The notes beneath the pieces were generated by a model. It was not told where the DNA came from. It worked only from the letters and a program-made list of their open reading frames with translations, and did no database searches. A stretch of DNA of 64,000 nt from Antedon mediterranea. Its lineage: Eukaryota > Echinodermata > Crinoidea > Comatulida > Antedonidae. The stretch spans positions 8,788,288 through 8,852,287 of the forward strand of contig NC_092676.1 in NCBI RefSeq assembly GCF_964355755.1. The letters run 5' to 3'. Positions 22,056 to 34,656 of the stretch are shown piece by piece. Each line of letters opens with the position of its first letter. Positions within the stretch are counted from its first letter, which is position 1. A program made the position numbers and the translations under genes.

Positions 22056-23858
22056 CTAAGCCTGGATCGGCTATTGTAGATGATTACGTATGCTAAATCC
22101 GTTTTGGGTTATGGCTAATTACAGACCTGTAAGTGTGCCATACCTTTCCTTGTACCGTACACATACTAAGTTTTGGCTTAATTAAAATAAGACGTGATAT
22201 GAAATATAGACTTGTGTTTGGTTTTTAATAGCTACCGTACATAAACGACAAAGTATCTCATTAATAATGGAATATTGTAGTTTTGTCGCCGATTTAATTG
22301 AGACGCGTGCCCACTCGTGTAATCTCCTGGGAATCTTAGTTGAAACGGTGAATCGTTGGCCTGAGCCTTGAAGTGTATAATAACAATACACAGTGGACAG
22401 TGATTATCCGTTCACGTAGTGTAATTCAGATTATTCTAAAATAATCGTACAATTCGTCGAATAAACTTCCCCGAGCTTGGCATTGCGTTGTTCATTCGCC
22501 TACGAGAGCCCTTGATGTCCTCGCATGTTTGTTTATTTGGATGTTGTTATAACCTATAACCCGCATATTTGTGTCGATGAATCGAGCGAGGTAACGCACC
22601 CAATTCTGCAGCTGTCACTAGATAGAGTCTATCAGACTATTGCAAGTTATCTATAAAAGAGTTTGGCTGTATGGAGTGCTCTTTAAACACGATATCTCTG
22701 TCAGAAACAGAAAATGTATAACGTAATGTAAGACGTCCCATCAATAGCCAAATGCGAGCAATGGTCGTCGCAAATTCATACCTACAAACAAATTGATTTA
22801 CTCCAGAAATAGCAATGCGTACAGTATAATATAGATTCCCGCATTTAGATAGATAAGCGCATTTGTTTTCGTGAGCACATGTACTCCTAGTATCGCCTAA
22901 TGGAGTGGATTCAAGTATCCACATTTGGTTGAAATAGTGCGCAAGTGCGACATTTTTTTAGAATGGATTTGATAAATTGCAGAACATTTTTGTACGAGAA
23001 ATAATCTACATCCTCATTAGGATAACGCGTTCATCCTGGAGGCCCAACAATGTCGGAAACTCGTTGTACTCTTTATTTTATCTGCGACGTTTATTCGGTC
23101 ATTTACTGTAATTTAGCAAACAATGTACCTTTTTTAGAATATGTCTTACGGTAGAATTTACATTCTTGAGGCACGGTACTTAACTAAATTTAATTCACTG
23201 TATTCGATTCATGTCTGATCTAACGTGGGTAGCCTTCTTAAATCAATGGGTTCAAGTTATTCCGGTTCCAGTTATTCTCATACGTTACGGTAATGTCTTC
23301 GGTTGTGATTGGCCTAATGTATACGAAGAATACGGCGCCCAAAAGTGATTACATCATTTTGGATGCATCGGCTTTAGCAAATGATGCTATAATGAATCTC
23401 AATTTTTGAACGGTTATTTTCAGTTTACACTGATTTAACTGATGCGCGATAGTAAGGTTGTTTTTAAAACTATGCCATCTCCATATAAATAACCGATTCA
23501 CTGTTGAGATTGTATAATAATCTAACCACGGATTAGTTTTAATACGTTGGTGTCCTATACATTGTAAATCACATTTTATATACAATTTCAAGTATAGCAA
23601 TCCAAAACGGTGTGTATTGCGTATTTCCAGGTCATAATGATTCAAATGACGGCATTCCACAACATCATTTTCCCCGGAGATAAAAATGTACACTTTTGAA
23701 TTTTAGAAACATTACTTGAAATAAATCAACGAAGTTTTACAGTACCGGTACACTATTTATTTATTATGACAATAATAACATCATATTACATAAGAGGTGA
23801 TACAATACGTTATAAAATGCACTATATTGACACAATTCGTTACCATTGCTTCGCGTAT
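22056..23858. other. Intergenic, nothing recognised
   Basis: Several minus-strand open frames of 70-114 codons (22637-22924, 23349-23693) lack any recognised motif, splice context or protein-like pattern. No repeat family is seen. Confidence 0.4.
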
Positions 23859-24005
23859 AAAGTTTTGTCCACATTATCAAACTAGTTTGACAAAAAAAAG
23901 TTTGATGTGCCCAAATATGGTAGTGATATGACATCATTATGTCCATATATGGGCACATCACATTTTGTTGTCACATAAACTTTGATAGAGTGTAGACAGA
24001 GCTTA
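23859..24005. mobile_element. MITE family 3 (TCTACACTATCAAAC), copy a
   Basis: The left end TTTTGTCCACATTATCAAACTAGTTTGACAAAA and the right end TTTGATAGAGTGTAGACAGAGCTTA are inverted. The interior has GATGTGCCCAAATATGG and CCATATATGGGCACATCACA. It is about 147 bp, non-coding and palindromic. Confidence 0.85.
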
Positions 24006-25284
24006 ACACGCGTGTAATCATTGTCGTTCACCAAAAATGGTGTGTTCTACCACACAAGGTATCATCAGAAGTAAGGGTATTTGGTGCTGCTAAACACGAG
24101 TACAGCTAGCAAATAAAACATTGAGGTTCACTTGAATATTTAAACTGTATATTTTAGAGACTTAGGCCTATATGTTAGAACTCATTGGAAAACATTTCAA
24201 ATTTAAAATTCTATCAAGAGACAAATTTAAAACAAACAAGTTTGACAAAAGCTACCTATTAAAGATGTATTTTCCCCCTGAAACATAATTAAACAATTTT
24301 GTTTATGCCATTTTAATGTCATATAATAGTTATCCACTTTGACCAAAAATTGAATCGAAAAAAAAAATATTTACCTGAAAGAAACTGAAATTTAGAGCAA
24401 AAAAATAGTCAAACTGGCTCCCAGCCAGTGGGTTTTTTATTGAATTTAACCTTTTATTTTGTCATTTTATATGAGAAAACATTTTTTTTTGTAGGGAATA
24501 ACTTTACAAACTAACTACAAAATAACCTATTCAAAGTCTGATTTAATTAGTCTTTCATTTTTTTAATGTTTTTGGGGGAACAATACATCTTTAAGCAAAC
24601 ACTAGTAATGTTTACATCAATGTTAATGTTATTGATAACATTATATAATTATAATTATTGATATAATTATTATGCTACGAACTCGATCGTCTGCTACGAA
24701 CTCGATCGTCTGTCATTGTCGCCGTCATGTCGTAGGCCTAATACTATATATTACCCGACAAAATATTATTTATTCTTCAATGGTCAACTAAGCCCGTGTT
24801 TCCACAGTCATAACAACAATAATTGTTAATAATAATTATTAATTTTTTTAACCAATCTGATAATTAATTTTAAAATCACTAACGCAACGATTTGTCCGTC
24901 AAGACAAATGTTAAACATTATCGCATTTTATCAGATAATTATCTGATTTAAAGAAAATAACAATTATCGGTTAATTTTTTTTCGAGCGGAATCGGTTAAA
25001 CAACATTTTTCTACAAGAATTTATCGGTATTTTTTTATCTGCGGAAACACGGCTTATAGAACTACATTTACCGTCATCGTCGATTAAAGTCACTGTAATC
25101 GTCATTTTATTAAAATATATTAAATAGTTATATGAATAAAGTAAATTAAATACAGTATACACATCTAGTAATATTGATTGATCATCTCATTTACGACCGA
25201 ACCTATAGTTGCGATCAATGGTATCTTATTTTTCATTAAAAAAATTGTTTTCAACTTTAAAACAACGCAACAGAGTTTGTCATT
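24006..25284. other. Intergenic, TAGGCCTA octamers and a 19 bp duplication
   Basis: TAGGCCTA occurs at 24163 and 24733. GCTACGAACTCGATCGTCT is duplicated at about 24673 and 24692. Otherwise AT-rich with no gene. Confidence 0.5.
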
Positions 25285-25404
25285 AAAACTTGGTCCCCAA
25301 TATAGACGCAACACAAGGACGTAGGCGCAACGTCACGACAAATGACGTCTATTAATCTATCGCTTGTGATTGGTCAAATCACTTGCGTTGCATAACCAAG
25401 CACA
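25285..25404. mobile_element. MITE family 1, shortened copy
   Basis: The left end TAAAACTTGGTCCCCAATATAG, ACGCAACACAAGGACGTAGG and the core GTGATTGGTCAAATCAC are present. The right end is reduced to ATAACCAAGCA. Confidence 0.65.
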
Positions 25405-26039
25405 ATAAAAGCTCGTCTAAAACTTCAGATATATTAAATATAATAATATATTTTATATTATTATATATGTAATATATAATGTACAATTAATGACATTATA
25501 ATCTATATTCCTCATCCTTATAGTCTTATTTTAGAAAAATAGCACCTCTCAAAAGTTACGTTTCGCAATTACTTAAATTGAAAGTACGAAATAACTTATC
25601 TAAGATACAGCAAGCTATTCATTATTCCACAGTTGTATACTGACGCCTAATTTCCTTCTTACGCAAACGCACAGTATAAAAAACAAAGGTTTCTTTCGTT
25701 GGCACCAATACAACATAAATTGATCACATCGAACGAAGGTATGCAAAATAAATTATATCTAAGGTAAGACTACCATTACAGAATAATACAGTAGTTTGAT
25801 TCAGTCTCTTGGTTTGTTGTGTTTTTTTTCTTAACACGCAAATTCAGAGTATGTGAAAATTAACTCACAACAAACAAACAAATTTCGTTGGCGCCAGTAC
25901 TATGTAAATACTACTTAATATAATGGCCACCGAATTGACCAGATTGATTTTCTAAAAACCTTTTAAATTACAGTTTGTATTTCATATTGTTGTTTTACGT
26001 ATGTGTATGAGTAATTGAGCGCACACTTTTTATTCGTTG
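25405..26039. other. Intergenic, AT-rich
   Basis: A strongly AT alternating stretch lies at 25430-25490. No gene or named repeat. Confidence 0.45.
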
Positions 26040-26202
26040 AGTTATCGATTTGCGACGACCGACGACCAAAGTACTGTGCGCATGCGAGGATATTGGGACG
26101 GGTTCCTCACTTCTTACCGCGATGCTTTGATGGTTTCGCCCAGACGACAAACTACGACACATCGATAACTAGTTAGGTCGTCAGTCGTCGGAAATCGAAA
26201 TT
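26040..26202. mobile_element. MITE family 4 (GTTATCGATTTGCGACGACC), copy 1
   Basis: The left end at 26041-26068 (TTGCGACGACCGACGACC) is the imperfect reverse complement of the right end at 26176-26200 (GGTCGTCAGTCGTCGG). The centre has ACTGTGCGCATGCGAGGATATTGGGAC and TTTGATGGTTT, which recur in diverged form at 47165-47260. Confidence 0.6.
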
Positions 26203-26965
26203 TATCCCTCTATAGATAGGCGCTGCGTCGATCATGAATCAACGCGCAATTATGTTTCTTTTGTGCGCCGCCGCGATAGTAGGCCTTCACCGTCAACTAA
26301 CATTGATGAATCGAAACATTTATTGTACAGTTGTAATCGTTTTGTGATCTATTACGTCCGATTAATAACGTCATTTGATACTTCATGTGACATTAAGAAT
26401 TCTTAATTCGATAGACCAATTTAAACTAAATATGTGCGACATTTTCTTTGAGAATTTAATTAAAGTAATATATAGATTTAAAATATAGTTGAACGCAATG
26501 ATTAATGTTATTTATTTATTTTCTTATAATTTCCGTTTCTTGACTATTTTTTAATTTACGCGAACTCTTTTAGGAAAGAGAACGTAATAATGTTCGTTGT
26601 ACTACCGAATATTATATCAATGAGGTGACTCGAAAGGGGTATGGTTTTATCATTAAATGTTTGGAATTTGAATTTATTGATTGTTTTAAATGTTGTAGAG
26701 TTGAAATATACAGACACATTAGCAGGCGCCTAGTGCTAACATCGATTCAAATTGAATGATGCCTTTTAAAAAATTAGTTTACTATTTAGTAATTTATAAA
26801 ACGTATTTTTGTTCCAGTAGATCTAACAAAATAATGTTGAAATATATAGCTAATGTTTAAGTACAGTATAGAATATCTTATAATTATACATAATTGCATT
26901 TGCTGTTATTACACTTAGCCCTATTTTTATAGATTAAACAACACGTTTGTACTGTACGTTGTTCC
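26203..26965. other. Intergenic, nothing recognised
   Basis: AT-rich, no open frame of note. Confidence 0.45.
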
Positions 26966-27240
26966 TAAGCTTGGTTCCCACGAAAGGATTAAAGCTCTGT
27001 CTACACTATCAAACTAGTTTGACAAAAAAAAAAATGTGATATGCCCAAATATGGTAGTAGTGGTAAGATGTCATCGTGTCCATTACATGGACACATCACA
27101 TTTTTGTCACATAAATTCAGGTAGTGTAGACAAAGCTTTAAGACGCAACGCAAGCGAGTTGACAAGCGACAGTTCAAACAAACTCCAACGAACAATCCAT
27201 CGGTTGTGAGTGGTCAAATCACTGCTGTTGCGCTTTTCGT
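26966..27240. mobile_element. MITE family 1 copy split by a nested MITE
   Basis: The left end TAAGCTTGGTTCCCACGAAAGG (26966-26990) is separated from its body (AAGACGCAACGCAAGCGAG..., 27140-27240) by a family 3 element. The body carries GACAAGCGACAG and GTGGTCAAATCAC. The right terminal repeat is missing or badly decayed. Confidence 0.75.
26993..27139. mobile_element. MITE family 3, copy b, nested in MITE family 1
   Basis: Ends AGCTCTGTCTACACTATC and GGTAGTGTAGACAAAGCTT are inverted. GATATGCCCAAATATGG and CCATTACATGGACACATCACA lie inside. It has TA-rich flanks and sits within a family 1 copy, so it inserted later than that copy. Confidence 0.85.
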
Positions 27241-28059
27241 TTCGACAAAATATACAGTACAGAACAACTCGAGATGTTAATTTAATTTTAGTGAACAAAT
27301 GTACAAAACGTTGGCGTACTGTTGCCGAAACGTGTCTAACCAAGTGTTGAAACGCATGGTTACTACAAAGAGACGCGTTCTCTTTTTGAGGGATGCCAAC
27401 CCCAGTTAAACGAGTGTCACGTCTAAATGTGTTTACATCCGTAGTCGTATCTAAATACGTCTTCGTTGATATTAGGCCGTCAGCCGTCATTGTCAATCAA
27501 CTCCAGCCTCTAATTGTTTTGTTATACTGTTTTCAAATAAATACGCTTAGGCCTATGTACATCTATTTACAAAACTACTTTCTATACAAGGTAAAAAACA
27601 AAATCATTCCAACTGCTTAATTGAAATTACACATATCCCTGGCATACTGTTATACATACCAATATATATCTTTAAATTCCATTAAACTGTCAATACAAAT
27701 AAGTTCGCACTCAGATAGATAGAATAGAACATAAGGTGATTCCACGTTAATACACTATATAATATTTATAAACTATATAATATTTTGTTGTGTTTATTAG
27801 AACGTATGAATTATGACTTACATGTATATGTATATGTATATATATATAACATAAGTTAATTTAATGTTTACAATGATTACAGCTATCAAAACTTTTATAG
27901 AAGGTAAATCACACTTCTTTCAAACTATTTTGCAATAGTGTTTAAAAATACACTTCTTCCTACCGTGTACACTTTGACAAGAGGGAGAGTGTATTCAAAA
28001 GGACCACACTGGTCTAAGATAGTTGCTTCAACCATGAAAAACAGTTGTTGCTGCATACT
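27241..28059. other. Downstream flank of the GPCR gene
   Basis: Minus-strand 3' flank of the receptor. The 129-codon minus frame at 27107-27496 overlaps the MITEs and has no motif. One TAGGCCTA lies at 27548. An alternating TATA/TGTATA tract lies at about 27820-27850. Confidence 0.45.
27793..27798 (-). promoter_or_regulatory. Candidate polyadenylation signal for the GPCR
   Basis: AATAAA on the minus strand, about 260 bases after the receptor stop codon. Position and strand fit, but the hexamer is common in AT-rich DNA. Confidence 0.35.
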
Positions 28060-29163
28060 TTAACAGTCGTTGTTCTTGTACGGAGAATGGGCCTTCAGTT
28101 GTATGTACTCTTCTCCACATCGTTTTATTCGTCTCGTGCTCTCGTCTGATGAAATCTTCGTAACCGACGTACCTTCACGTTTCATCGTCGCCTTATAATC
28201 GTTCGCAGGTGGATGTTTAAAATGATTACAGCTTAAGTACATTAAAAAATATGCTCTGAAATTTTTGCTCATTAGACATAACGCGATTGGATTGATGGTG
28301 GAATTTAGTGACGCTAAAATAATCGCCGCCATTTGTAGATGTTCGTACGCGGCGGAATTCGCTTCATATTCTTCTTCAGTTATAAACTCGGATTTTAAAC
28401 TGTAGACAACGTATGGTAACCAGAGTACAGCAAATAGTAAAACGAGCACAAGTATAATCAATGCAAGCCTTTTTCGATCTTGAACCTGTCTTGACACCTG
28501 GCCATCTCCGGGCATTTGCTTTGAACTACGATACAAAATAAAGGCGATCCGTATGTAGAATACGCATAGCAGTAGTAATGGTACAACGTACATTAGCAAC
28601 ATGCGAATTGATTCGAAGACGCGTGCCTCGGTTGTATTATGTTCTATGTGGTAACATATGGCCATGTTATTCCCAAATTGCTCTAGATTCGTTAAAAAAA
28701 ACATAGACGATGCGGCGGTGATTGAGACCATCCATATAATAACAATGGTGACGGCCGTACGGAATCGTGACGCTTTGCGTTCCATGGGTTTAACGATCGC
28801 CTGGTAACGATCGACGCTTAGAGCCACTAGCGTAAAAATCGAAACGCCCATTGACATCAAATGAGAGAAGTTAATAAACACGCATCCCGTGTGACCTAGC
28901 GTGAAATTCCCGCCGTTTAGATCCACCATTGTATTGATTATCACGGATGAGAACAACATAAATAAATCTCCAAATGCCATGTTGCATATAAGTGCGTTCG
29001 GAATCGTTCGCATTGACGCGTTAGATAGAACAATAACCATTAGTAACGCGTTACCAATTATGCCTGTAATTCCGATCAGTAAATTAAATGACATGAGTGC
29101 TATTAGAGGTAACGTCATAGCTCCGCCGCCGTCAGGAGGAATTTCTGTTGCGTTTTCTTCCAT
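28060..29163 (-). CDS. Bombesin/GRP-receptor-like class A GPCR
   Basis: Seven-transmembrane peptide receptor of the plasma membrane, expected to couple a neuropeptide signal to G proteins. Numbering is from the MEENATEIPP methionine (367 residues). TM1 is about 18-46 with GN at 37-38. LICNMAFGDL (58-67) is TM2. Cys94 and Cys170 would form the conserved disulfide. D118-R119-Y120 is the DRY motif, followed by QAIVKPM as in bombesin receptors. QVQDRKRLA leads into TM6 with WLPY (248-251). TM7 has NPIAL (291-295) in place of NPxxY, like the NPFAL of bombesin and endothelin receptors. N-glycosylation sites are N4, N86 and N176. Cysteine in MYLSCNHF may be palmitoylated. The open frame runs upstream to 29250. 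However, TTTTCTGTTATTTCAG ending at 29178 is a good splice acceptor 14 bases before the ATG, so a separate 5' exon is likely. The family is secure, the ligand is not; an invertebrate CCHamide-type receptor is possible. Confidence 0.9.
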   Translation of the reverse strand: MEENATEIPPDGGGAMTLPLIALMSFNLLIGITGIIGNALLMVIVLSNASMRTIPNALICNMAFGDLFMLFSSVIINTMVDLNGGNFTLGHTGCVFINFSHLMSMGVSIFTLVALSVDRYQAIVKPMERKASRFRTAVTIVIIWMVSITAASSMFFLTNLEQFGNNMAICYHIEHNTTEARVFESIRMLLMYVVPLLLLCVFYIRIAFILYRSSKQMPGDGQVSRQVQDRKRLALIILVLVLLFAVLWLPYVVYSLKSEFITEEEYEANSAAYEHLQMAAIILASLNSTINPIALCLMSKNFRAYFLMYLSCNHFKHPPANDYKATMKREGTSVTKISSDESTRRIKRCGEEYIQLKAHSPYKNNDC

Positions 29164-29250
29164 TTGTGCTGCTTGTTCTGAAATAACAGAAAACTTGGAG
29201 TAAAATAACATGGTTTTAGAAGCATTACGGTAAGTCACATAATACATCAA
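29164..29250 (-). other. Possible 5' extension or splice acceptor region of the GPCR
   Basis: The receptor frame stays open for 29 codons upstream, starting MMYYVTYRNASK. It is interrupted conceptually by a consensus acceptor at 29178-29180 (minus strand CAG, then AACAAGC). The predicted extension has no signal-peptide shape, so I favour this being intron plus a few bases of 5' UTR. Confidence 0.5.
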
Positions 29251-30395
29251 ATTAATCGATCGTTTACGATTTTCTTATAAAAATTTTACCAGACGCGCTT
29301 TTAATTTAAATGATGAAAAGTTGATATCTTGTTAAAATTTACAGAATTTAGAAGTCTATAATAATAATAATTTATTTGGAAGCTACACTTTTGAAAGAGT
29401 GGCACACTTCTTGAATAAAGTTACGTCCAGAGTAAGTAAAATAAAAGTTACAGAAAAAAAATAATTTAATAATAGGTCTATTCACAAGGAAACTTAAACT
29501 AAATGATGTACAAGATATAAAAAATAACATTAACAATGGTAATACAGGATTTTAAAATCTTTTTCATTGTTGATTTCCCTTCTCTTTGTTTCATGCCCTT
29601 TTGGTGAATCCTTTACAAAATCTATTGAATGAATATTTGTATGAAAATTAAGTACAGTGAACCAAGTCTAAACCGTGTAACAATATTGCTTTTATTATAG
29701 CTTATCACACTTCACAATCACCTTTGATTAAAAGTAGTGTACACAAAAATATATCTTAATCAAGATAAGTGCTTCTGTTAATAACCAACACAATGCTGAT
29801 TAGTTTCAGTTTTAATTAACACAGCAAACATTTTAATTTGTAAACAAACTAATTTCTGCAATTATAACATATCTAAAGAACACAAATGGAAGTTCTATAG
29901 GTTCAAATACTATATATATCAATTTCTTTACTTGGAAATGAAATGTCATTTTCTAATGCCTGAAACATTCTAAGGCAAAAGCCTTAGAATAGAACGGGGG
30001 AGATTAGACTTTTAATATCGTTAGACCAGGGATCTTGGACAATCTACCTTTAAACATTAGACACTCACTCAACGCGCACTTGTTCCGGTGGCATTGCGTT
30101 CCGGTGCGCATTGATCGCTGGATTCGCGCAATACACATCATGAAATATTTAATATGTATTGACATTGGCTTTGAACTTTTTCCAGTTAAGCAAGACTTTC
30201 ACAAGATCTTATAACTTTAGTCAAGGCGAATTATATAGCATTTCATTTCCAGGTTCAAAGGGAGCCGGCTTCACTCACCCAATAATGCATGGCTTATGAT
30301 TAGTTCGCATAGCTTCAGATTTGATATACTGTAGGCCTACCGTTATAATTTGTAAATGACGCCATGAATAGATTAAATATATAGTATGAATTTTT
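29251..30395. other. Upstream flank of the GPCR, no exon identified
   Basis: A retroposon-like tail (ATAATAATAATAATTTATTTGGAAGC) starts at about 29359. TAGGCCTA lies at 30332. No first exon of the receptor could be identified with confidence. Confidence 0.4.
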
Positions 30396-30399
30396 ATCT

Positions 30400-30550
30400 C
30401 GGAGTCGCCGTTTAAGTTGGTATATTACTCTTAATAAACAATTTGTTATAGCGCCGTAATCACCCTTTAAGTTGGTATATTACTCTTAAACAACTTTTTG
30501 ACAGCGCCCGGAGTCACCCGTTAAGTTGGTATATTACTACAGCGCCGTCA
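30400..30550. repeat. Tandem repeat, about 55 bp, three units
   Basis: AAGTTGGTATATTACT begins at 30414, 30469 and 30523, each preceded by a G/C-rich word (GGAGTCGCCGTTT, TAATCACCCTTT, GGAGTCACCCGTT) and followed by CAGCGCC(G). Confidence 0.85.
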
Positions 30551-31310
30551 TGATGTTTAAACTCCAAACGATTTGGTAAAATTTTGTCTTGAGATTAATT
30601 TTTTGTGACATCTTCCAATTTATACAAATAAATTACATCAAATACCATGGTTCAAAACTGTCATTATTATTGTATTTATACACGAAGCTGCCTCCGGCGT
30701 TCTTGCTTGTATAAGAATAGTAAATCCCTTACCCGTTAGTATTACGTTGGCGCTAACTGTATTTTGAAAGGTTAATGAGAGGAAGATTGTCATAATATCG
30801 ATCTTTAACTGAGTTTACTAAAGTCAACATTGTCTAAAGCCTGTTTTCCACTAGGCAAGATGTTCGCATGAATCGAACATTCCTAAGTTCTCTCTCATTG
30901 GTTGATCAATGTTCTCGTCATAACGGTAAGCGGAAATCTGAATACGTTCGCATTCGATTTGAGCGAATAAACATATTGTGGAAAGAACGAGTTGTTTCCC
31001 TCAGTATAGCACTTTTCATTCATTTATTTATCAACAGTTTAAGATTATTCAAACATCTAAATTGAATAATCAAAAATAAAAATAAATAAACTGATAGTGG
31101 CACAAACTAGAAGGAAGAGCCCTTTTTTACAATGACCCTATGGACCAAAAAAAACGAAAAGGTAATGCGTGGGCTTGGAAGTCAACTTTATTGTCAAAAT
31201 TAACATTTCGAGATATGATTTGTACCAAGTAGAATTCGTTGAAGTTTAGAACCAATTCCGTGTAAGTAAATCTTGTAACACCCCGTTCAAATGTATCACG
31301 TGAATGCAAC
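30551..31310. other. Intergenic, nothing recognised
   Basis: Short frames at 30868-31065 and 31127-31363 have no motif. No gene is called. Confidence 0.4.
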
Positions 31311-31730
31311 AACGATTCAATGAACCCTCGAATTTCACTCGCGAGTATCTCGCGTGTAAACAATATTTTAACGGTACTTAAATGTTGCTAAAGTACTGTC
31401 GTATTCGTCATTTTAAATACTAAATCTGTTTAATACTGCAAGTTTAATCGTGAATGTTATCCCTCAATTTCATCCGCGAGTATCCCGAATTATACTGGTC
31501 ATATTAAATGCAAAATATATGTTAATACTCCAAGTTAAATCGTGCATAATTTTTCCATCGCGCGTTGTTGATGTTTGCTAAATTATTAGATCTTTTTCTT
31601 CAGATTAAATACTCAATCTGTTAATACTCCAAGTTTAATCATGAATGTTACCTCGCGAACTTGATCGCGAGTGTCCCGCGTGGTGTTGATATTTATCTTA
31701 TATAATCAATCTAGTAATACGCCTAGTCAG
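31311..31730. repeat. Degenerate repeat around 'TTAATACTCCAAGTTTAATC' and 'CGCGAGTATCCCG'
   Basis: TTAATACT(G/C)CAAGTT(T)AATCGTG occurs near 31429, 31525 and 31620. CGCGAGT(A/G)TC(T/C)CG occurs near 31340, 31472 and 31669. Spacing is about 95-130 bp, so this is a decayed tandem array. Confidence 0.6.
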
Positions 31731-33772
31731 CAAAGCTTTGCAACTCTGATCAAACACACAATTTAAAAATTGTATTGACTCGGTATAATTACATTAGAAA
31801 TTCAGTCAATTTAAAGATTAGAACGGATTATTAAACATAGTTAATTTGTATGGTAATATTTGATAAATAATGGAATTCTTGATTATTTATGATTTTTGTT
31901 CAATTTTTATGACATCATTCAGTGAATCAACCAAAGCTGCATGGACCCGTTTCTACGAAAGTAGGAGAGAACGGATTTATACCGTATTTTGACATAACGT
32001 TATTTTCGTTGCAATAGAAACGAGTCCACATAACAAGAACCGATTTTAAATACGGTTTAAAAAACCCCATTTTGGTTCTGGTCTTACCAAGGCGATCATA
32101 GCCTTGGCTCTCACTATCAACCGACTGTAAAAACCGTTTCTGTGGAGTATATTTTAGCTGCAACGCGATCTTTTTTTGTAAAATCAATTTTTTTCTTTTG
32201 GGATTTGTCAATAGAAACAGGCCCTTGTTTATACGCATTATACTTTCTTATTGCGTGCTAGTTTTTCATATTTTATCGTTACTCTCAATAAAAAATATCT
32301 TATATTATTATTAATATATTATCCGAAAACTCGAGTGGTATTCTCTTTCTGGCTGTTTTACTTTATTGATTTGATTTAGCTTTTTGCTTATCTTATTTGT
32401 ATCTCCAGTGAGATCCAGCCGCTGATACCCACAACATTTTCATTTTTTTCATTAATTTACCTTTAGATTGTAGCATCATTAAGTATTTATTTATGCCGTT
32501 TTAAATCATGTTGAAGATACGTCTTTAATTATCATCGATCATATTGTTAAGTCTTAACGGTTTATTAAGAACTCCCATTAGACAGCTGATGCTACAACAA
32601 ACAAGAACTCTCGCCATGTCTATCTTGTTCATCCTTGATTTTCCAATTTTCCAGCTTGTCAATGTAGATTATTAAGTCGTGTAAATCGATCGTATCGTAC
32701 GGTTTATTTATTCCTAATCGTTACAAGTTCTTGTTTTATCATTTCACACCATTTGGAAAACGCTTTTGCTACAAATGTCGCTCCTACTACACACATCTGC
32801 GATTAAATCTGATTCACTTTAGAGTTTATCGATTCTAACAGCATTGCTATTGGAGTTTATATTCCTACGAATGCGTTCGATCTCAGCTGATACAATACTG
32901 TGAAATCAGAAGTATAATGAATGTTTAATTGTTTGGTGTAAATTAAGATAATAAAATAAACAAGATTAGAACAAAAATGTGTGAATTAAATTTGTAAATA
33001 TCTGCCAATTTAAATCTTTAAAATATCCCATCCCAAAATGTGAAATACCACTAAAATCACTATATTTCAAAGAGCGCTCTGCTACAGCAAAAAACGACTG
33101 TACTTTTACGTCTCCTACCGTGCCTATTCAAAATGTTTAAGCCACGTGTTTGTTTTAATCGTAGTTTTTTAATGGTTATTTATTAAATAATTAAGAATCA
33201 TTCAATATTCTACTGCAAAGATTGCACGATCACTATCATCGTAATGCGTGTAAAGCGATATAATTTAAATTATCATATTCTGGTACATTAAAATAGCTTA
33301 GGCCTAACTAATATCCGGTAATATATTAAATCCCTCACAAAAACCGAATTCAAATCTCGGACGTGAAACTAACAAAAGACAAGAAATTTCAGTGGATATT
33401 TGATCGAAATCTGTGAATGTGTTCGATAGAGTTACTTTAAGCAGGGAAGAATGACATTAATAAATTGTAATTTCACTCTGCTTCTTGGTTTAAGGGCTAT
33501 GGTAAAATCAGACCGGACTTTTGCCATTTATGAACATTCACGCGACACAAACACCGGATTTCTACTAGTGCTGTAACTCCACATAAATTGTCCATTTTCT
33601 ACTATCATAGGCACATTCCGTAGGTTAAGTTAAGGTCTATGATACAGGTTTTTACATTAATTATGCTGTATCACGGACTGATGCATGATACTAAGTAATA
33701 GATACGCTACCGAGGACCGACGAAGATAGGCGTACATTATAGTTATAATTAGTTTCTTGATTTTATTATAAC
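31731..33772. other. Intergenic, nothing recognised
   Basis: AT-rich. The 103-codon minus frame at 31927-32238 has no recognised motif. TAGGCCTA lies at 33299. Confidence 0.4.
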
Positions 33773-33939
33773 GTTCTTCTCTGTCTACACTCTCTACTAA
33801 CTTGTTTGAAAAAAGTCTGATGTGCCCCAATATGGTAGTGATATGCTTAAACATGGTAGTGATATGACATCATCATGTCCATATATGGGCACATCACATT
33901 TGTTTGTCACGTAAAGTTTGATAGTGTAGACAGCGCTTA
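33773..33939. mobile_element. MITE family 3, copy c
   Basis: TCTGTCTACACTCTCTAC and GTTTGATAGTGTAGACAGCGCTTA are inverted ends. The interior repeats ATGGTAGTGATATG twice (a short internal duplication at 33830-33867) before CCATATATGGGCACATCACA. Confidence 0.8.
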
Positions 33940-34656
33940 AAAGACCACTACTAATAATGCCGTACAATGGCCATATACAATCGCCGGTTCAAAATTAATT
34001 ATTTTCCTGGTGTTTGAAAGATAAGATATCAACGCACACACAGTGACGACACGTTTTCTCACTGCAGTTTTTTTATCGCAAATAAGCAATTAATTATTGA
34101 TTATGTTCCTTGGCAGCAGAGCAAAAAAACATAATAATGATAATTTTACATCACTTTAATCTCGTAGGCTTCCAGATTGTTTATTTATTACCAACCTGTC
34201 ATCACATAGTCTAATTTTAACATGTTAAGATGTACCTAATTGACTTTAGAATAGATTATTTGTGGTTTGGCTTAACAAATTACGTTTTCAAGCTTAATAA
34301 AAAAAATCCAAAGATTACCTTATCATTCATGATGCAAATATTACATATGTTTGTTTTTTTCAAATTGGTAAAATAATATATTTTCTAGAATTATGGCGGT
34401 ACAATAAAGGGGAGTTTTAATAAATGACATATACTTTCTTACAAATGGAAATGGTACTTCACGACAAGTAAAGTAACGACTTTAAGTTAATTTCGTTCGT
34501 ATTTTACGGTAGTGTATTTGAAACAACGATAGCCTGTAACAAGTGTACAATACATCGATAACACATCTACATTGAAATTTTATACTGTTATACATTGCCT
34601 TACCATTCGTATATATATTATACATAATAAGATAATCATCCATAACAAAAAGTAAC
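33940..34656. other. Intergenic, nothing recognised
   Basis: AT-rich, no open frame of note. Confidence 0.45.

Noticed and set aside
27107-27496. 129-codon minus-strand frame as a gene
   Set aside because: It overlaps two MITEs, has no motif and no splice context, and does not connect to the GPCR upstream.
28901-29203. Plus-strand open frame of 100 codons
   Set aside because: It is the antisense shadow of the GPCR coding exon.
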